Positions 22,819 to 30,542 of a DNA stretch of 64,000 nucleotides are shown here, in pieces. The notes below the pieces were generated by a model that was not told where the DNA came from, did no database searches, and saw nothing but the letters and a program-made list of their open reading frames with translations. A program made the translations under genes and the position numbers. Positions within the stretch are counted from its first letter, which is position 1. Every line of letters starts with the position of its first letter. The stretch is from Nocardia jinanensis (GTDB lineage: Bacteria; Actinomycetota; Actinomycetes; Mycobacteriales; Mycobacteriaceae): the NCBI RefSeq assembly GCF_014645735.1, contig NZ_BMMH01000011.1, positions 108,922 to 172,921 on the forward strand, written 5' to 3'.

Positions 22819-24501
22819 TCAGCGGCGCTGGACCCGTGGTGCGGGAGCGGCCACCGGCCCCTCCGCACGGAGGTAGGTTTCCAGCGCGTCGAGATCGGTG
22901 GGGCCCACCGTCGTATCGGTCCCCCGGGCGAACACCGTGAAGCCGTCCCCGCCGGATGCCAGGAAGTTGTTGGTACTCACCCGGTACACCGCGACCTCGT
23001 TCAACGGCTGCCCACCGATCCGCACCGAATCCTCGACCACCTTGTCGCCCGGCGCCGCCGAATCGTCGTAGGCGTAGGAGATGCCGGCGACCGAGAGGAC
23101 CGCGGGTTTGCTCTCGTTGTCCCACTGCTGTTCCAGCAGTTCCAGGATCTGGTGGCCGGTGAGGGACAGCGTGACGACCTGGTTGCCGAAAGGCTGGGTC
23201 TCGTAGATGGCACCGTAGGTGATCGGGCCCGGGTCGATATCGGCGCGGACACCGCCCGGGTTCATGAAGGCCGCCACCGCCCGCGCCGATTCGCCGGTGA
23301 CGTCGAGCATCGCATCGGCGATCACCGCACCCAGCGGGGATTCGCCCGTGGCACTGCCGCGCGCCAGCGGTGCCGTGGCGGTGCCGACCACCCGTTCGGC
23401 GCGCGGTGCGGCCTGCGCGGCGTAGAAGTCGATCGCAGCGGTGACCGTCGCGTCCGGTTCCACGTCACGGGTGACCACCCGGTTCACCGCCTCCGCGCTG
23501 ACCTTTCCATCGCGGAAGCGCAAGGTCACATCCGTGATCAGGCGACCGTAGGAGGCTGCCTGGGTCACTACCTTGCCGTCATATTCGCAGACGTAGGGCT
23601 GGTGGCTGTGCGCGGTGAACAGCACCTGGACGGCGGGGTCGGTGCGGGCGGCGAGATCGGGAACGCCGGGACTGATATCGGCACAGCCGTTGTAGTCGGT
23701 CGTCTTCGCCGGCGTCCCCTGGGTGCCGCCGTCGTGCACCAGCGCGACCACGGTTTCCGCGCCCGCCTGTTTCATGGCGGGGACGTACTTGTTGATCGCC
23801 TCGGCCTGATCACCGAACGAGTAGCCGCGGATCCCCTCCGGGAAAACGAGGTTCACGGTATCGGGCGTGACCGTCCCCACCACACCGATCTTGTGTCCCC
23901 CGACCTCCAGCATGGTCCAGGCCCGAACCTCCGGCGGCAGTTCACCGCCCGCGTTCGTGAGATTGGCGGCCAGGAAATCGAATTCCGCGCCCGTGAACGG
24001 TGCGCCGGGCGAGCAACCGTCGATCGCACAGCCGCCCTTACCGAGCCGAGTCAATTCCGATACTCCGTGGTCGAGTTCGTGATTGCCCACCGCCGACGCC
24101 GCTACCCCGACCCTGTTCAGGAACGCGACAGTCGGTTCGTCGTGGAACAACGACGACACCAGCGGGCTCGCACCGATATTGTCCCCGGCCGAGAGCACCG
24201 CGCTGTCCGGATACGCCGCGCGCAACCGATCGAGATGAGCCGACAGGTAAGCCGCTCCACCTGCCGGGTACTCGCCGACCAGCCCGTTGCTCGCCTCCGG
24301 CGCTTCGAGATGGCCGTGCAGATCGTTGAACCCGAACAGATGCACCTCACCGGGTTCGGCCGCGGGCAGATCGCCGGTGGAGACCAGCGGAATCACGCCG
24401 GGCGGCGCCGGAGCGGGATCCTCGGACCCGGTGCACCCGGCCAGCAGGACAAGACTCAGCCCGGCAGCGCAACCGGCCGCGGCCCGACGCAGAACACTCA
24501 T
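22819..24501 (-). CDS. 5'-nucleotidase/metallophosphatase lipoprotein
   Basis: A surface lipoprotein of 560 aa. The start is the ATG at 24501, with a lipobox (SLVLLAGC) at about residue 22. The N-terminal metallophosphatase domain has FGFNDLHGHLE, SAGDNIGASP, VGNHELDHGVSEL, ALVHDGG and FTAHSHQPYVC, the dinuclear metal site of the UshA/NucA family. The C-terminal domain (GESPLGAVIADAMLDVTGE, FMNPGGVRADI, YRVSTNNFLASGGDGFTVF) is the nucleotide-binding domain. It probably hydrolyses extracellular nucleotides or UDP-sugars for scavenging. Divergent from the HDAC-like gene. Confidence 0.93.
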   Translation of the reverse strand: MSVLRRAAAGCAAGLSLVLLAGCTGSEDPAPAPPGVIPLVSTGDLPAAEPGEVHLFGFNDLHGHLEAPEASNGLVGEYPAGGAAYLSAHLDRLRAAYPDSAVLSAGDNIGASPLVSSLFHDEPTVAFLNRVGVAASAVGNHELDHGVSELTRLGKGGCAIDGCSPGAPFTGAEFDFLAANLTNAGGELPPEVRAWTMLEVGGHKIGVVGTVTPDTVNLVFPEGIRGYSFGDQAEAINKYVPAMKQAGAETVVALVHDGGTQGTPAKTTDYNGCADISPGVPDLAARTDPAVQVLFTAHSHQPYVCEYDGKVVTQAASYGRLITDVTLRFRDGKVSAEAVNRVVTRDVEPDATVTAAIDFYAAQAAPRAERVVGTATAPLARGSATGESPLGAVIADAMLDVTGESARAVAAFMNPGGVRADIDPGPITYGAIYETQPFGNQVVTLSLTGHQILELLEQQWDNESKPAVLSVAGISYAYDDSAAPGDKVVEDSVRIGGQPLNEVAVYRVSTNNFLASGGDGFTVFARGTDTTVGPTDLDALETYLRAEGPVAAPAPRVQRR

Positions 24502-24819
24502 ACCGCCCGACTCTGACACCCCCGGGCGGACACCGGGCGACGCCACGGTGAATTCTGCTGCCACCTGTGCTTCTCCAGAAACTTTCACCACACCGATGAA
24601 TTTCTCCGGCCCGCGTCGTCGCCATGTACGGGGCGGCGGTCCGTAAATCCGAGATACTGGACCGTCGCCCCCTGTACGGCGCACGGTGCGGGGAGACGCC
24701 GCGTTCCGGTTGCGGCCTCGGGCCGGTTGTGGCTCCATGAGCTGGCGCTGTCGATCGATTGCGCGGGTTTGCCGTCCAGCGCCCGTCTGCGCGGGTAGCG
24801 GACACCAAGGAGTTCGACC
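24502..24819. other. Divergent promoter region of nucleotidase and HDAC-like genes
   Basis: About 320 bases with no convincing coding frame. It holds an imperfect inverted repeat at 24626-24642/24659-24677 (GTACGGGGC ... CGCCCCCTGTAC, with CGGTCC/GGACCG inner arms), which could be an operator or a transcript hairpin. No clear ribosome site precedes the HDAC-like ATG. Confidence 0.4.
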
Positions 24820-25941
24820 ATGACAATCGGGTACGTCTGGAACACGGTCTACGGATGGGCCGACACCGGTTCGGAGAGTCTGTTCCCCTCCGATGCGACC
24901 ACCGGACTCCAGCCGATAGGTCACCATCTCGCCCACCCCGATACCAAGCGCCGGTTCCACGAGCTGGTGGCCGTTTCGGGTCTGCTCGACCGGCTGCAAC
25001 CGGTCCGCGCGGTTCCGGCGACCGAGGAGGACATCCTCCGGGTCCACACCGCCGAACATCTGGCCCGGATCGAGGAGGAGAGCCTCCAGCCGAAGGGCGG
25101 CGACGCCGGTGACGGTTGTTCGCCGTTCGGGCGCGGCGGATACGAGATCGCGGCGCTGTCCGCGGGTGGTGCGATCCAGCTGGTCGAACAGGTCGTCTCC
25201 CGGACGGTCGATACCGGGTACGCGCTGGTCAATCCGCCGGGCCATCATGCCTATCGCGCGAGCGGTATGGGTTTCTGCATTTTCAACAATATTTCGATAG
25301 CCGCCGCGTACGCCAAGGAAGTCCTCGGGGTGGAGCGAGTGGCCGTGGTGGACTGGGATGTCCACCACGGCAACGGTACGCAGGAGATCTGGTACAGCGA
25401 CCCGTCGGTGCTGACCATCTCCCTGCACCAGCACCTGTGTTTCCCGCCGAACTCCGGCTATCTGGAGGAGCGGGGTACCGGAGCGGGGGAGGGTTATTCG
25501 ATCAATATCCCGCTTCCGCCCGCCAGCGGTGACGCCGCCTATGTGCACGCCATGGACGAGGTCGTGCTTCCGGCGTTGCGCGAGTTCCGGCCCGAGCTGA
25601 TCCTGGTGGCCTCCGGTTTCGATGCCAGCATGATGGATCCGCTGGCTCGTCAGATGGTCACCAGCGCCGGGTTCGCGCAGCTGACCCGCCGGGTGCTGGA
25701 TGTGGCGGCCGAACTCTGCGAGGGCCGTATCGCTTTCGTGCAGGAGGGGGGGTACAGCCCGCACTATGTTCCGTTCTGCGGACTCGCGGTGCTGCGCGAA
25801 ATGCTGGGGGACGCTTTCGAACCCGATCCGTACACCCCGATCGTCTCGTCGCAGGGCGGTGATGTGCTGCTGGCTCATGAGGCGGAGGCCATCCGGGCGG
25901 CGATTCCCGGCTCGCTCCGGGCACCGGCCGAGGCGCGCTGA
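24820..25941 (+). CDS. Class II HDAC-like deacetylase (acetylpolyamine amidohydrolase type)
   Basis: A 373-aa zinc hydrolase of the arginase/deacetylase fold. The tandem histidines NPPGHHAYRASGMGFCIFNN and the zinc site VAVVDWDVHHGNGTQEIWY are intact, as are LVASGFDASMMDPLA (third metal-site aspartate) and a GGYS with the transition-state tyrosine (FVQEGGYSPHYV). Bacterial members remove acetyl groups from polyamines, other small amines or proteins. The length is normal for the family. It is a single gene divergent from the nucleotidase; the substrate cannot be told from the sequence. Confidence 0.92.
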   Translation: MTIGYVWNTVYGWADTGSESLFPSDATTGLQPIGHHLAHPDTKRRFHELVAVSGLLDRLQPVRAVPATEEDILRVHTAEHLARIEEESLQPKGGDAGDGCSPFGRGGYEIAALSAGGAIQLVEQVVSRTVDTGYALVNPPGHHAYRASGMGFCIFNNISIAAAYAKEVLGVERVAVVDWDVHHGNGTQEIWYSDPSVLTISLHQHLCFPPNSGYLEERGTGAGEGYSINIPLPPASGDAAYVHAMDEVVLPALREFRPELILVASGFDASMMDPLARQMVTSAGFAQLTRRVLDVAAELCEGRIAFVQEGGYSPHYVPFCGLAVLREMLGDAFEPDPYTPIVSSQGGDVLLAHEAEAIRAAIPGSLRAPAEAR

Positions 25942-26112
25942 TCGAGACAGCCGGGTAATGCGGGGCACCCTGCATCGCCGGACTCGGTGGAGCCGGCTAC
26001 GAGGGAGCAACGCTGTACGAGATGCCGGGCGCGGTGGGCGATGTTGCACTATTGTGCTCGCAGTATCTCGAAAATTGTTCCCTTCCTGGGGATCTCAGTA
26101 AGGAGTTGGTTG

Positions 26113-26496
26113 ATGACTTCCGTCCGGCAAGTCGTGGAGGACTACTACGAACACATCGACTCCGGCCGGCTGGCCGACGCTGTGCAATTGATGACCCAGG
26201 ACGTGAAGCTGACCTTCGCCAATGCCGAACCTGTGACCGGCCGGGAGGCGGCGAGCGCGTCCATCCAGTTCGTACTCGACCAGTGCACGAAGATCAGGCA
26301 CAGTATCTTCCACTGGATCGAGCCGCAGCCGGCGACGGACGGTACGACGGAGGTCACCTTCGAGATCCGCATCCACTACTGGCTGAACAGCGGTAAGGAA
26401 CTCGATATCCCCGGTGCGGTGTACGCGAGCTTCGATTCCGATAACCAGTGCACCGAACAGCGCCTCTACGGCGATCTCACGGCGGTGTTCGCCTGA
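26113..26496 (+). CDS. SnoaL/NTF2-like protein
   Basis: A 127-aa cone-shaped-fold protein of the SnoaL-like/NTF2 superfamily. The ATG at 26113 has AAGGAG seven bases before it. The opening VRQVVEDYYEHIDSGRLADA is typical, followed by QLMTQDVKLTFANAEPVTGR, and a beta-sheet half with IFHWIEPQPATDGTTEVTFE. Members include ketosteroid isomerases, cyclases and many non-enzymatic binding proteins; no catalytic Asp/Tyr set can be assigned with confidence. A 56-bp palindrome begins 16 bases after the stop. Confidence 0.85.
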   Translation: MTSVRQVVEDYYEHIDSGRLADAVQLMTQDVKLTFANAEPVTGREAASASIQFVLDQCTKIRHSIFHWIEPQPATDGTTEVTFEIRIHYWLNSGKELDIPGAVYASFDSDNQCTEQRLYGDLTAVFA

Positions 26497-26512
26497 TCCC
26501 ACCGCACGCGGT

Positions 26513-26568
26513 GCGCTGATACATCGATGGCTCGGACCGATCGGTCCGAGCCATCGATGTATCAGCGC
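26513..26568. repeat. 56-bp perfect palindrome
   Basis: Each half is 28 bases, beginning GCGCTGATACATCGATGG and ending CTCGGACCGA. The halves meet at 26540/26541 with no loop and no mismatch. It begins 16 bases after the SnoaL-like stop. As RNA it would form a very strong hairpin that could end transcription, but a loopless perfect 28-bp arm is unusual for a terminator and could also extrude as a cruciform. Confidence 0.9.
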
Positions 26569-27019
26569 CGATTACTTTCCGGCCGACCAGGCAGTAGAGA
26601 CGGCGGGCTTCCTCATGGAGGGTCGACCGCGCGCCTGGAAGTTCCTCGGCGGCGCCCCCGGCGCTCGGATCGCGTCGGGAGTCGCGGGATCCGACCCAGA
26701 CACCGGGACCCCTTTTTGGCTCTATGCCACCAGCTGTCCGTGATCGGGCAGCTGCCCGGTCGGTTCGTCGGCTGGACCCGGTCGCGCCGTGGTTCGAATC
26801 TTCGAGGCCGACACCGGAATCCGACGCCGCGCAGCGGGTATCAGGAGATTGCTAATAGATTGCCAGCGTTGGCATATCGAATTAAGAGGATTTCCTTGCG
26901 GGAAAACTGGTCGCTTGCTATGTTGCCTGGGTCACCGTCGGACATCATGGCCGGTGACCGTCCTCCCGGCTGTGAGCCGACTCTGTGAGGGCGACTCAAC
27001 CCACTCTAGGAGTTTCATT
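26569..27019. other. Non-coding stretch before the mini-protein genes
   Basis: About 450 bases with no ORF of believable codon use on either strand. Its right half is AT-richer than the surroundings and contains a good promoter (26896-26924). The last 12 bases carry the AGGAG of the first mini-gene, leaving a 5' untranslated leader of about 90 bases. Confidence 0.5.
26896..26924 (+). promoter_or_regulatory. SigA-like promoter of the mini-protein genes
   Basis: A TTGCGG -35 box (26896-26901), a 17-base spacer and a TATGTT -10 box (26919-26924) match the housekeeping consensus. Transcription would start near 26931, about 90 bases before the first mini-gene. Such a clear promoter is rare in this GC-rich window and suggests strong expression. 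Confidence 0.6.
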
Positions 27020-27133
27020 ATGGGTTCGCTCACCGATCTGATCACCGCGCTGATCCCGGCACTCGGTTCGGCCGTCGCCGGCGATGGCCTCCTGGAACTC
27101 TTCCTCGGTTCCATTCAGGGAAGCGTTGCCTGA
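27020..27133 (+). CDS. Mini-protein 1 (37 aa), possible PorA/PorH-like surface peptide
   Basis: A 37-residue frame, MGSLTDLITALIPALGSAVA then GDGLLELFLGSIQGSVA, with AGGAG seven bases before the ATG and a good promoter upstream. It has no signal peptide. It is hydrophobic to amphipathic, with only two Asp and one Glu as charged residues and several serines. A second mini-gene starting with the same MGSL follows 76 bases later, and a mycoloyltransferase gene after that. In Corynebacterium, leaderless peptides of this size (PorA, PorH) are mycoloylated on serine and form outer-membrane pores; homology here is only by analogy. It is too short for ordinary gene callers. Confidence 0.65.
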   Translation: MGSLTDLITALIPALGSAVAGDGLLELFLGSIQGSVA

Positions 27134-27209
27134 TTCGGCGACCGGAAAACCCACATTCACCGAAATTCCTTACGGAAATTCGATAATTCAGCAGTATAAG
27201 GAGTAGGAC

Positions 27210-27326
27210 ATGGGATCTCTCATGGAAATTCTGGGCTTGGGCACGGCCAGCGCTGGAGGTGTCGGCACGACTATCATCAACGCGCTGGTCACCCTGAGCG
27301 GAGGTACCCCTGCCCCGGGCAAATAG
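27210..27326 (+). CDS. Mini-protein 2 (38 aa), tandem partner of mini-protein 1
   Basis: A 38-residue frame, MGSLMEILGLGTASAGGVGT then TIINALVTLSGGTPAPGK, with AAGGAG correctly spaced before the ATG. It shares the MGSL start and the overall size with mini-protein 1 but is otherwise different, so they look like a co-expressed pair and not a recent duplication. It has no signal peptide. A Gly/Ser-rich middle lies between hydrophobic segments, with a short Pro-Gly-Lys tail. Serines at 14 and 30 are candidate acylation sites if the PorA/PorH analogy holds. A hairpin terminator follows. Confidence 0.65.
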   Translation: MGSLMEILGLGTASAGGVGTTIINALVTLSGGTPAPGK

Positions 27327-27342
27327 ATCGACGGTCAGATGT

Positions 27343-27374
27343 GGGGTCCACCCGGTGACGACGGGGTGGGCCCC
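27343..27374 (+). terminator. Hairpin after the mini-protein genes
   Basis: GGGGTCCACCC pairs with GGGTGGGCCCC (11 bp, one G-T wobble) around a 10-base loop, 17 bases after mini-gene 2. It could end or attenuate transcription into the mycoloyltransferase gene, which starts 28 bases later. Confidence 0.5.
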
Positions 27375-27401
27375 GCGCTCGATAGCCAGGCCTAGGAATC
27401 C

Positions 27402-28427
27402 ATGATCTCCCCCTCTCGAAGCGCGCCGTTCGCGGTGTATCTGGTCGCGTTGCTGTTCGTTCTCGCGCCCGGTGCGGCGCCACGTGCCGCGGCCGCGCCC
27501 GCAGCGCATATCGTCTCGCTCGAGCCCGGTAGCGGGCGAACGGTCGAGGTCAGGGTGCATTCTCCGGCCATGCGGCGGGATATCGCCCTCCAGGTCCTGC
27601 GGCCCGCCGATACCGATACCCCTGCACCGACGCTGTACCTGCTCAATGGCGCCGGTGGTGGCGAGGACGCCGCCACCTGGTCGGCGCAGACCGATATTTC
27701 GGACTTCTTCGCCGATAAGCACGTCAATGTCGTGATCCCCCAGGAGGGGGCCTTCAGTTACTACACCGACTGGCAGCGAGAAGACCCCGGCCTGGCCGAG
27801 AAACTGGACAACAACGGCCGGAACATGTGGGCGACCTTCCTGACCGAAGAACTACCGCCCGTCCTCGATGCCACTTTCGGCGCCACCGGCCGGAACGCGA
27901 TCGCGGGTATCTCGATGGCCGCGACCTCGGTTCTCGACCTCACCATCCGCGCGCCTCACCTCTACCATGCGGCGGCCGCCTACAGCGGATGCGCCATGAC
28001 CAGCGACCTGTTGGGGCAGGCATTCGTGACACTGGTGGTGAGCCTGGGCGGCGGAGACGCCGAGAACATGTGGGGTCCGAGCGGCGGCCCCGGTTGGCGC
28101 GAGCACGACCCCTATCTGCAGGCGGACCGGCTGCCGGATATCCCGATGTACATCACCAGCGGCACCGGACTGGCCGGACGATACGACTCGGCCGGCGATC
28201 CGCGCCTCGACGGTGACCAGCGAATGTTGTGGAACCAGCTACTGATCGGCGGGGGAATAGAGGCCGCCGCCGACTACTGCACCCGGGCACTTCAGCGCCG
28301 CACCCAGGAACTCGGCCGGACCGATATCGTCTACGATCTCCGCCCGTCCGGCACGCACTCCTGGGGGTACTGGCAAGACGATCTGCACCGGTCCTGGCCG
28401 CTGCTGGCCGGTGCGCTGCGTCCCTGA
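27402..28427 (+). CDS. Antigen-85-like mycoloyltransferase
   Basis: An exported esterase-fold protein of 341 aa with a signal peptide (FAVYLVALLFVLAPGAAPRA). The Ag85/Cmt pattern is clear: LYLLNGAGGGEDAATWSAQT, the nucleophile elbow AGISMAATS (Ser171), and the C-terminal histidine in THSWGYWQDDL (His319). Family members move mycolic acids from trehalose monomycolate onto trehalose, arabinogalactan or, in Corynebacterium, serine residues of pore peptides. It is larger than a plain esterase and lacks extra LGFP repeats. It follows two mini-protein genes on the same strand, which suggests those peptides as possible acceptors (inference). Confidence 0.88.
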   Translation: MISPSRSAPFAVYLVALLFVLAPGAAPRAAAAPAAHIVSLEPGSGRTVEVRVHSPAMRRDIALQVLRPADTDTPAPTLYLLNGAGGGEDAATWSAQTDISDFFADKHVNVVIPQEGAFSYYTDWQREDPGLAEKLDNNGRNMWATFLTEELPPVLDATFGATGRNAIAGISMAATSVLDLTIRAPHLYHAAAAYSGCAMTSDLLGQAFVTLVVSLGGGDAENMWGPSGGPGWREHDPYLQADRLPDIPMYITSGTGLAGRYDSAGDPRLDGDQRMLWNQLLIGGGIEAAADYCTRALQRRTQELGRTDIVYDLRPSGTHSWGYWQDDLHRSWPLLAGALRP

Positions 28428-28454
28428 AACCGGACCGCGGCTGCGGGTATCCCT

Positions 28455-28480
28455 GGGCCCGGCCGGTATCGGCCGGGCCC
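28455..28480. terminator. Bidirectional hairpin between convergent genes
   Basis: GGGCCCGGCCG and CGGCCGGGCCC form a perfect 11-bp stem with a GTAT loop, midway between the mycoloyltransferase stop and the stop of the convergent WS/DGAT gene. It can serve both transcripts. Confidence 0.8.
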
Positions 28481-28488
28481 GCGGCGTG

Positions 28489-29928
28489 TCATCCGATCGC
28501 GGTCACCAACGCGCGCAACGATTCCCGGAGCAACTCCCGGTAGTGATCGGGATCCGGCATCATCGCCGGATCCACGGTGACAGTAAGGACGATCTCCTCG
28601 CCCTGTGAGCTGATCAGGTGCCGTAATCCGTCACCATCGAATATCGGCAGGATACCGAACGCCCGCAGCAGCGGCGCGCCACGGAATGTCAGGTCGGCCC
28701 CCAGCCGTGGAACATTGCTGATCGTGGTGTTGCTCAGCGGAACCGAGGTCAGGTCGGTGAACGAACGATGCGCGCGCGCCCAACCCGCCGATCGCAGCAG
28801 CCAGGCCGGCGCGGTATCGACCCGCTCGGCGTGCCGGAGCACCGCCGGATCGCTGTGTCGATCGCGCTCCCGGCGTACCGATTCCCGGATCGCCGACAAT
28901 CTCGCGCGCGGATCGTGCTGGTCGGTGTGCAGGTCGACAGTCATCTGGCAGAGTTGGTTCGCCGAATTCCACTGGGCGATACCGCGCACCGACATCGGCA
29001 CCATGGCGGCGAGCGCGCCCGAGGGCGTCTCGTCCTTTTCGGCGAGGTAGGTGGCCAGCGCACCCGACACCACCGTCAGCATCACGTCGTTCACCGTGAC
29101 GTGTCCGGCGCACCGCGCACGCAGCGCCGTCACCTCGGACAACGGCAGGAATATCTGCTCGATCACCGGGGTGGAACCGATCGTTCGGTTGAAGCGGGTC
29201 GCGGGTCGCGCGGGTAGCGGTTCGCGCAGCAGCCCGGCCTCGATCCGGGAACGAGCTGCGGCGTTCGCGGCCCGGGTACGCGACAGCCCCCATACGAAAC
29301 GGCCGGTGCGGTAGGGAAACAGCATCGCGGCACGTAACGCTGCCGCGGATGCCGACCAGCGGCCTTCCGTCGATGCGGCCGGTGCTTCCTGGCCACCGAA
29401 GAGATCCAGTTCGAGTTCCCGGGTCGCGACGCCGTCGCCGGCGCTGTGGTGGAATTTCAGCGCGATCACCGTCGCATCCCCGGGTATGTCCGGAACGGCG
29501 TGCACCCGGTCGAACACCTGGATCTGCCAAGGTGGCCGGGTGAGGTCCAGCGGGACCGTGACCAGCTCCGCGAGCCGGGATCGTACGGTATCCCAGTCGG
29601 CTCCCGATGGTCCGAGCACCACATGCTCGGCGATCTCGAGCGCCGGATCGGGGACCCAGTACGGCAGGTCCAGGTCCAGCGGGACTCGCTGTAGTCGCCG
29701 CTGGAACAGGGGTGCGAAGCCCAACCGCGCACGAGCCCAGCGCAACACCGCGGCGGTATCCGCCGGCTCGGACCCGGCGGCATCGAAAACATAGACCGCG
29801 ACGATATTGGACGGATGCCGCTCGGTTTCGTCGTAGACGAACACCGCGTCACGCGGCGCCAATTGTGCTCTGGTGACAATGTTTTTCGCCCGGTTCGTGG
29901 CGAGAATGCTGTTCTTCCGATAAATCAT
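28489..29928 (-). CDS. Wax ester synthase/diacylglycerol acyltransferase (WS/DGAT)
   Basis: 479 aa from the ATG at 29928, which has AGGAAA upstream; a GTG 90 bases earlier is less likely. The N-terminal LAPRDAVFVYDETERHPSNI is characteristic, and the acyltransferase motif HHSAGDG (His160, His161, Asp165 in this numbering) is intact. PLFQRRLQRVPLDLDLPYW and the late FNRTIGS and NVPR regions also fit. These enzymes make triacylglycerol or wax esters from acyl-CoA at the membrane surface, the main storage lipids of Nocardia, Rhodococcus and mycobacteria. It is a single gene; several paralogues are expected in the genome. Confidence 0.93.
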   Translation of the reverse strand: MIYRKNSILATNRAKNIVTRAQLAPRDAVFVYDETERHPSNIVAVYVFDAAGSEPADTAAVLRWARARLGFAPLFQRRLQRVPLDLDLPYWVPDPALEIAEHVVLGPSGADWDTVRSRLAELVTVPLDLTRPPWQIQVFDRVHAVPDIPGDATVIALKFHHSAGDGVATRELELDLFGGQEAPAASTEGRWSASAAALRAAMLFPYRTGRFVWGLSRTRAANAAARSRIEAGLLREPLPARPATRFNRTIGSTPVIEQIFLPLSEVTALRARCAGHVTVNDVMLTVVSGALATYLAEKDETPSGALAAMVPMSVRGIAQWNSANQLCQMTVDLHTDQHDPRARLSAIRESVRRERDRHSDPAVLRHAERVDTAPAWLLRSAGWARAHRSFTDLTSVPLSNTTISNVPRLGADLTFRGAPLLRAFGILPIFDGDGLRHLISSQGEEIVLTVTVDPAMMPDPDHYRELLRESLRALVTAIG

Positions 29929-30542
29929 CGTATTTCCTGCCGGGCCGATATCCAACGCGAAGAATTGCCTGGTCGAGACGGGCTGTTCGACCGATCCTAT
30001 CTTCACGGCGGGCGGCACCGAAAGGAATCCACATGCGCAGCACCGCGGAAATGTCCGAACCGCGTGGATTTTCGATAACGTGCAGTTCGGCGTGCCTCGG
30101 AATTCCTGCTGTCTCGGACGGTCTGCCGGGATATGTATTCAGGTAAACCGCCGTACTCCCGATTTCACCGCCCACCCCGCGGGTGCATTCTTCGCTCATC
30201 GGATAGCCGTGCTCGCTCCGGTGCCGGTCGTTACGCGGTGGGGCCGCGATGTTCGAACAACCTTGAAACATAGCTGAATCGAATCAATCCGATGACATAG
30301 CTGAATATTTGCTGCAATAGCCGGGCGCGCTACTTGACTGTGCACCTCGGCCTGCATCCGGTGCACGTCGAACAGCAGTGGTGCGGAACAACCCTTGCCG
30401 AGCGATACACGAAGTCCGACTGGGACACCCAGCACGTAGCGCAGCGGCCCGGCAGCGACCTCTCCGGCCCTGCCCTGTGCGGTAGGTCCGGACGCCGATG
30501 GCTCGAACCATAGGTCCCAGCCATCGGCATTCGGGACAGGGC
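29929..30542. other. Intergenic region upstream of the WS/DGAT gene
   Basis: About 610 bases with no supported gene. An AT-richer patch near 30265-30310 carries two copies of ACATAGCTGAAT (30268-30279 and 30295-30306), 27 bp apart. A minus-strand frame through 30330-30530 has partly protein-like codon use but no ribosome site or recognisable family, so it is not called. Confidence 0.4.

Noticed and set aside
24502..26049. Upstream extension of the nucleotidase frame to over 1000 codons
   Set aside because: The extension is antisense to the HDAC-like gene; the lipoprotein signal peptide at 24501 sets the true start.
26527..26988. Plus-strand frames after the palindrome
   Set aside because: Arg-rich composition, no ribosome sites, no recognisable motif, and AT-richer promoter-like sequence in the right half.
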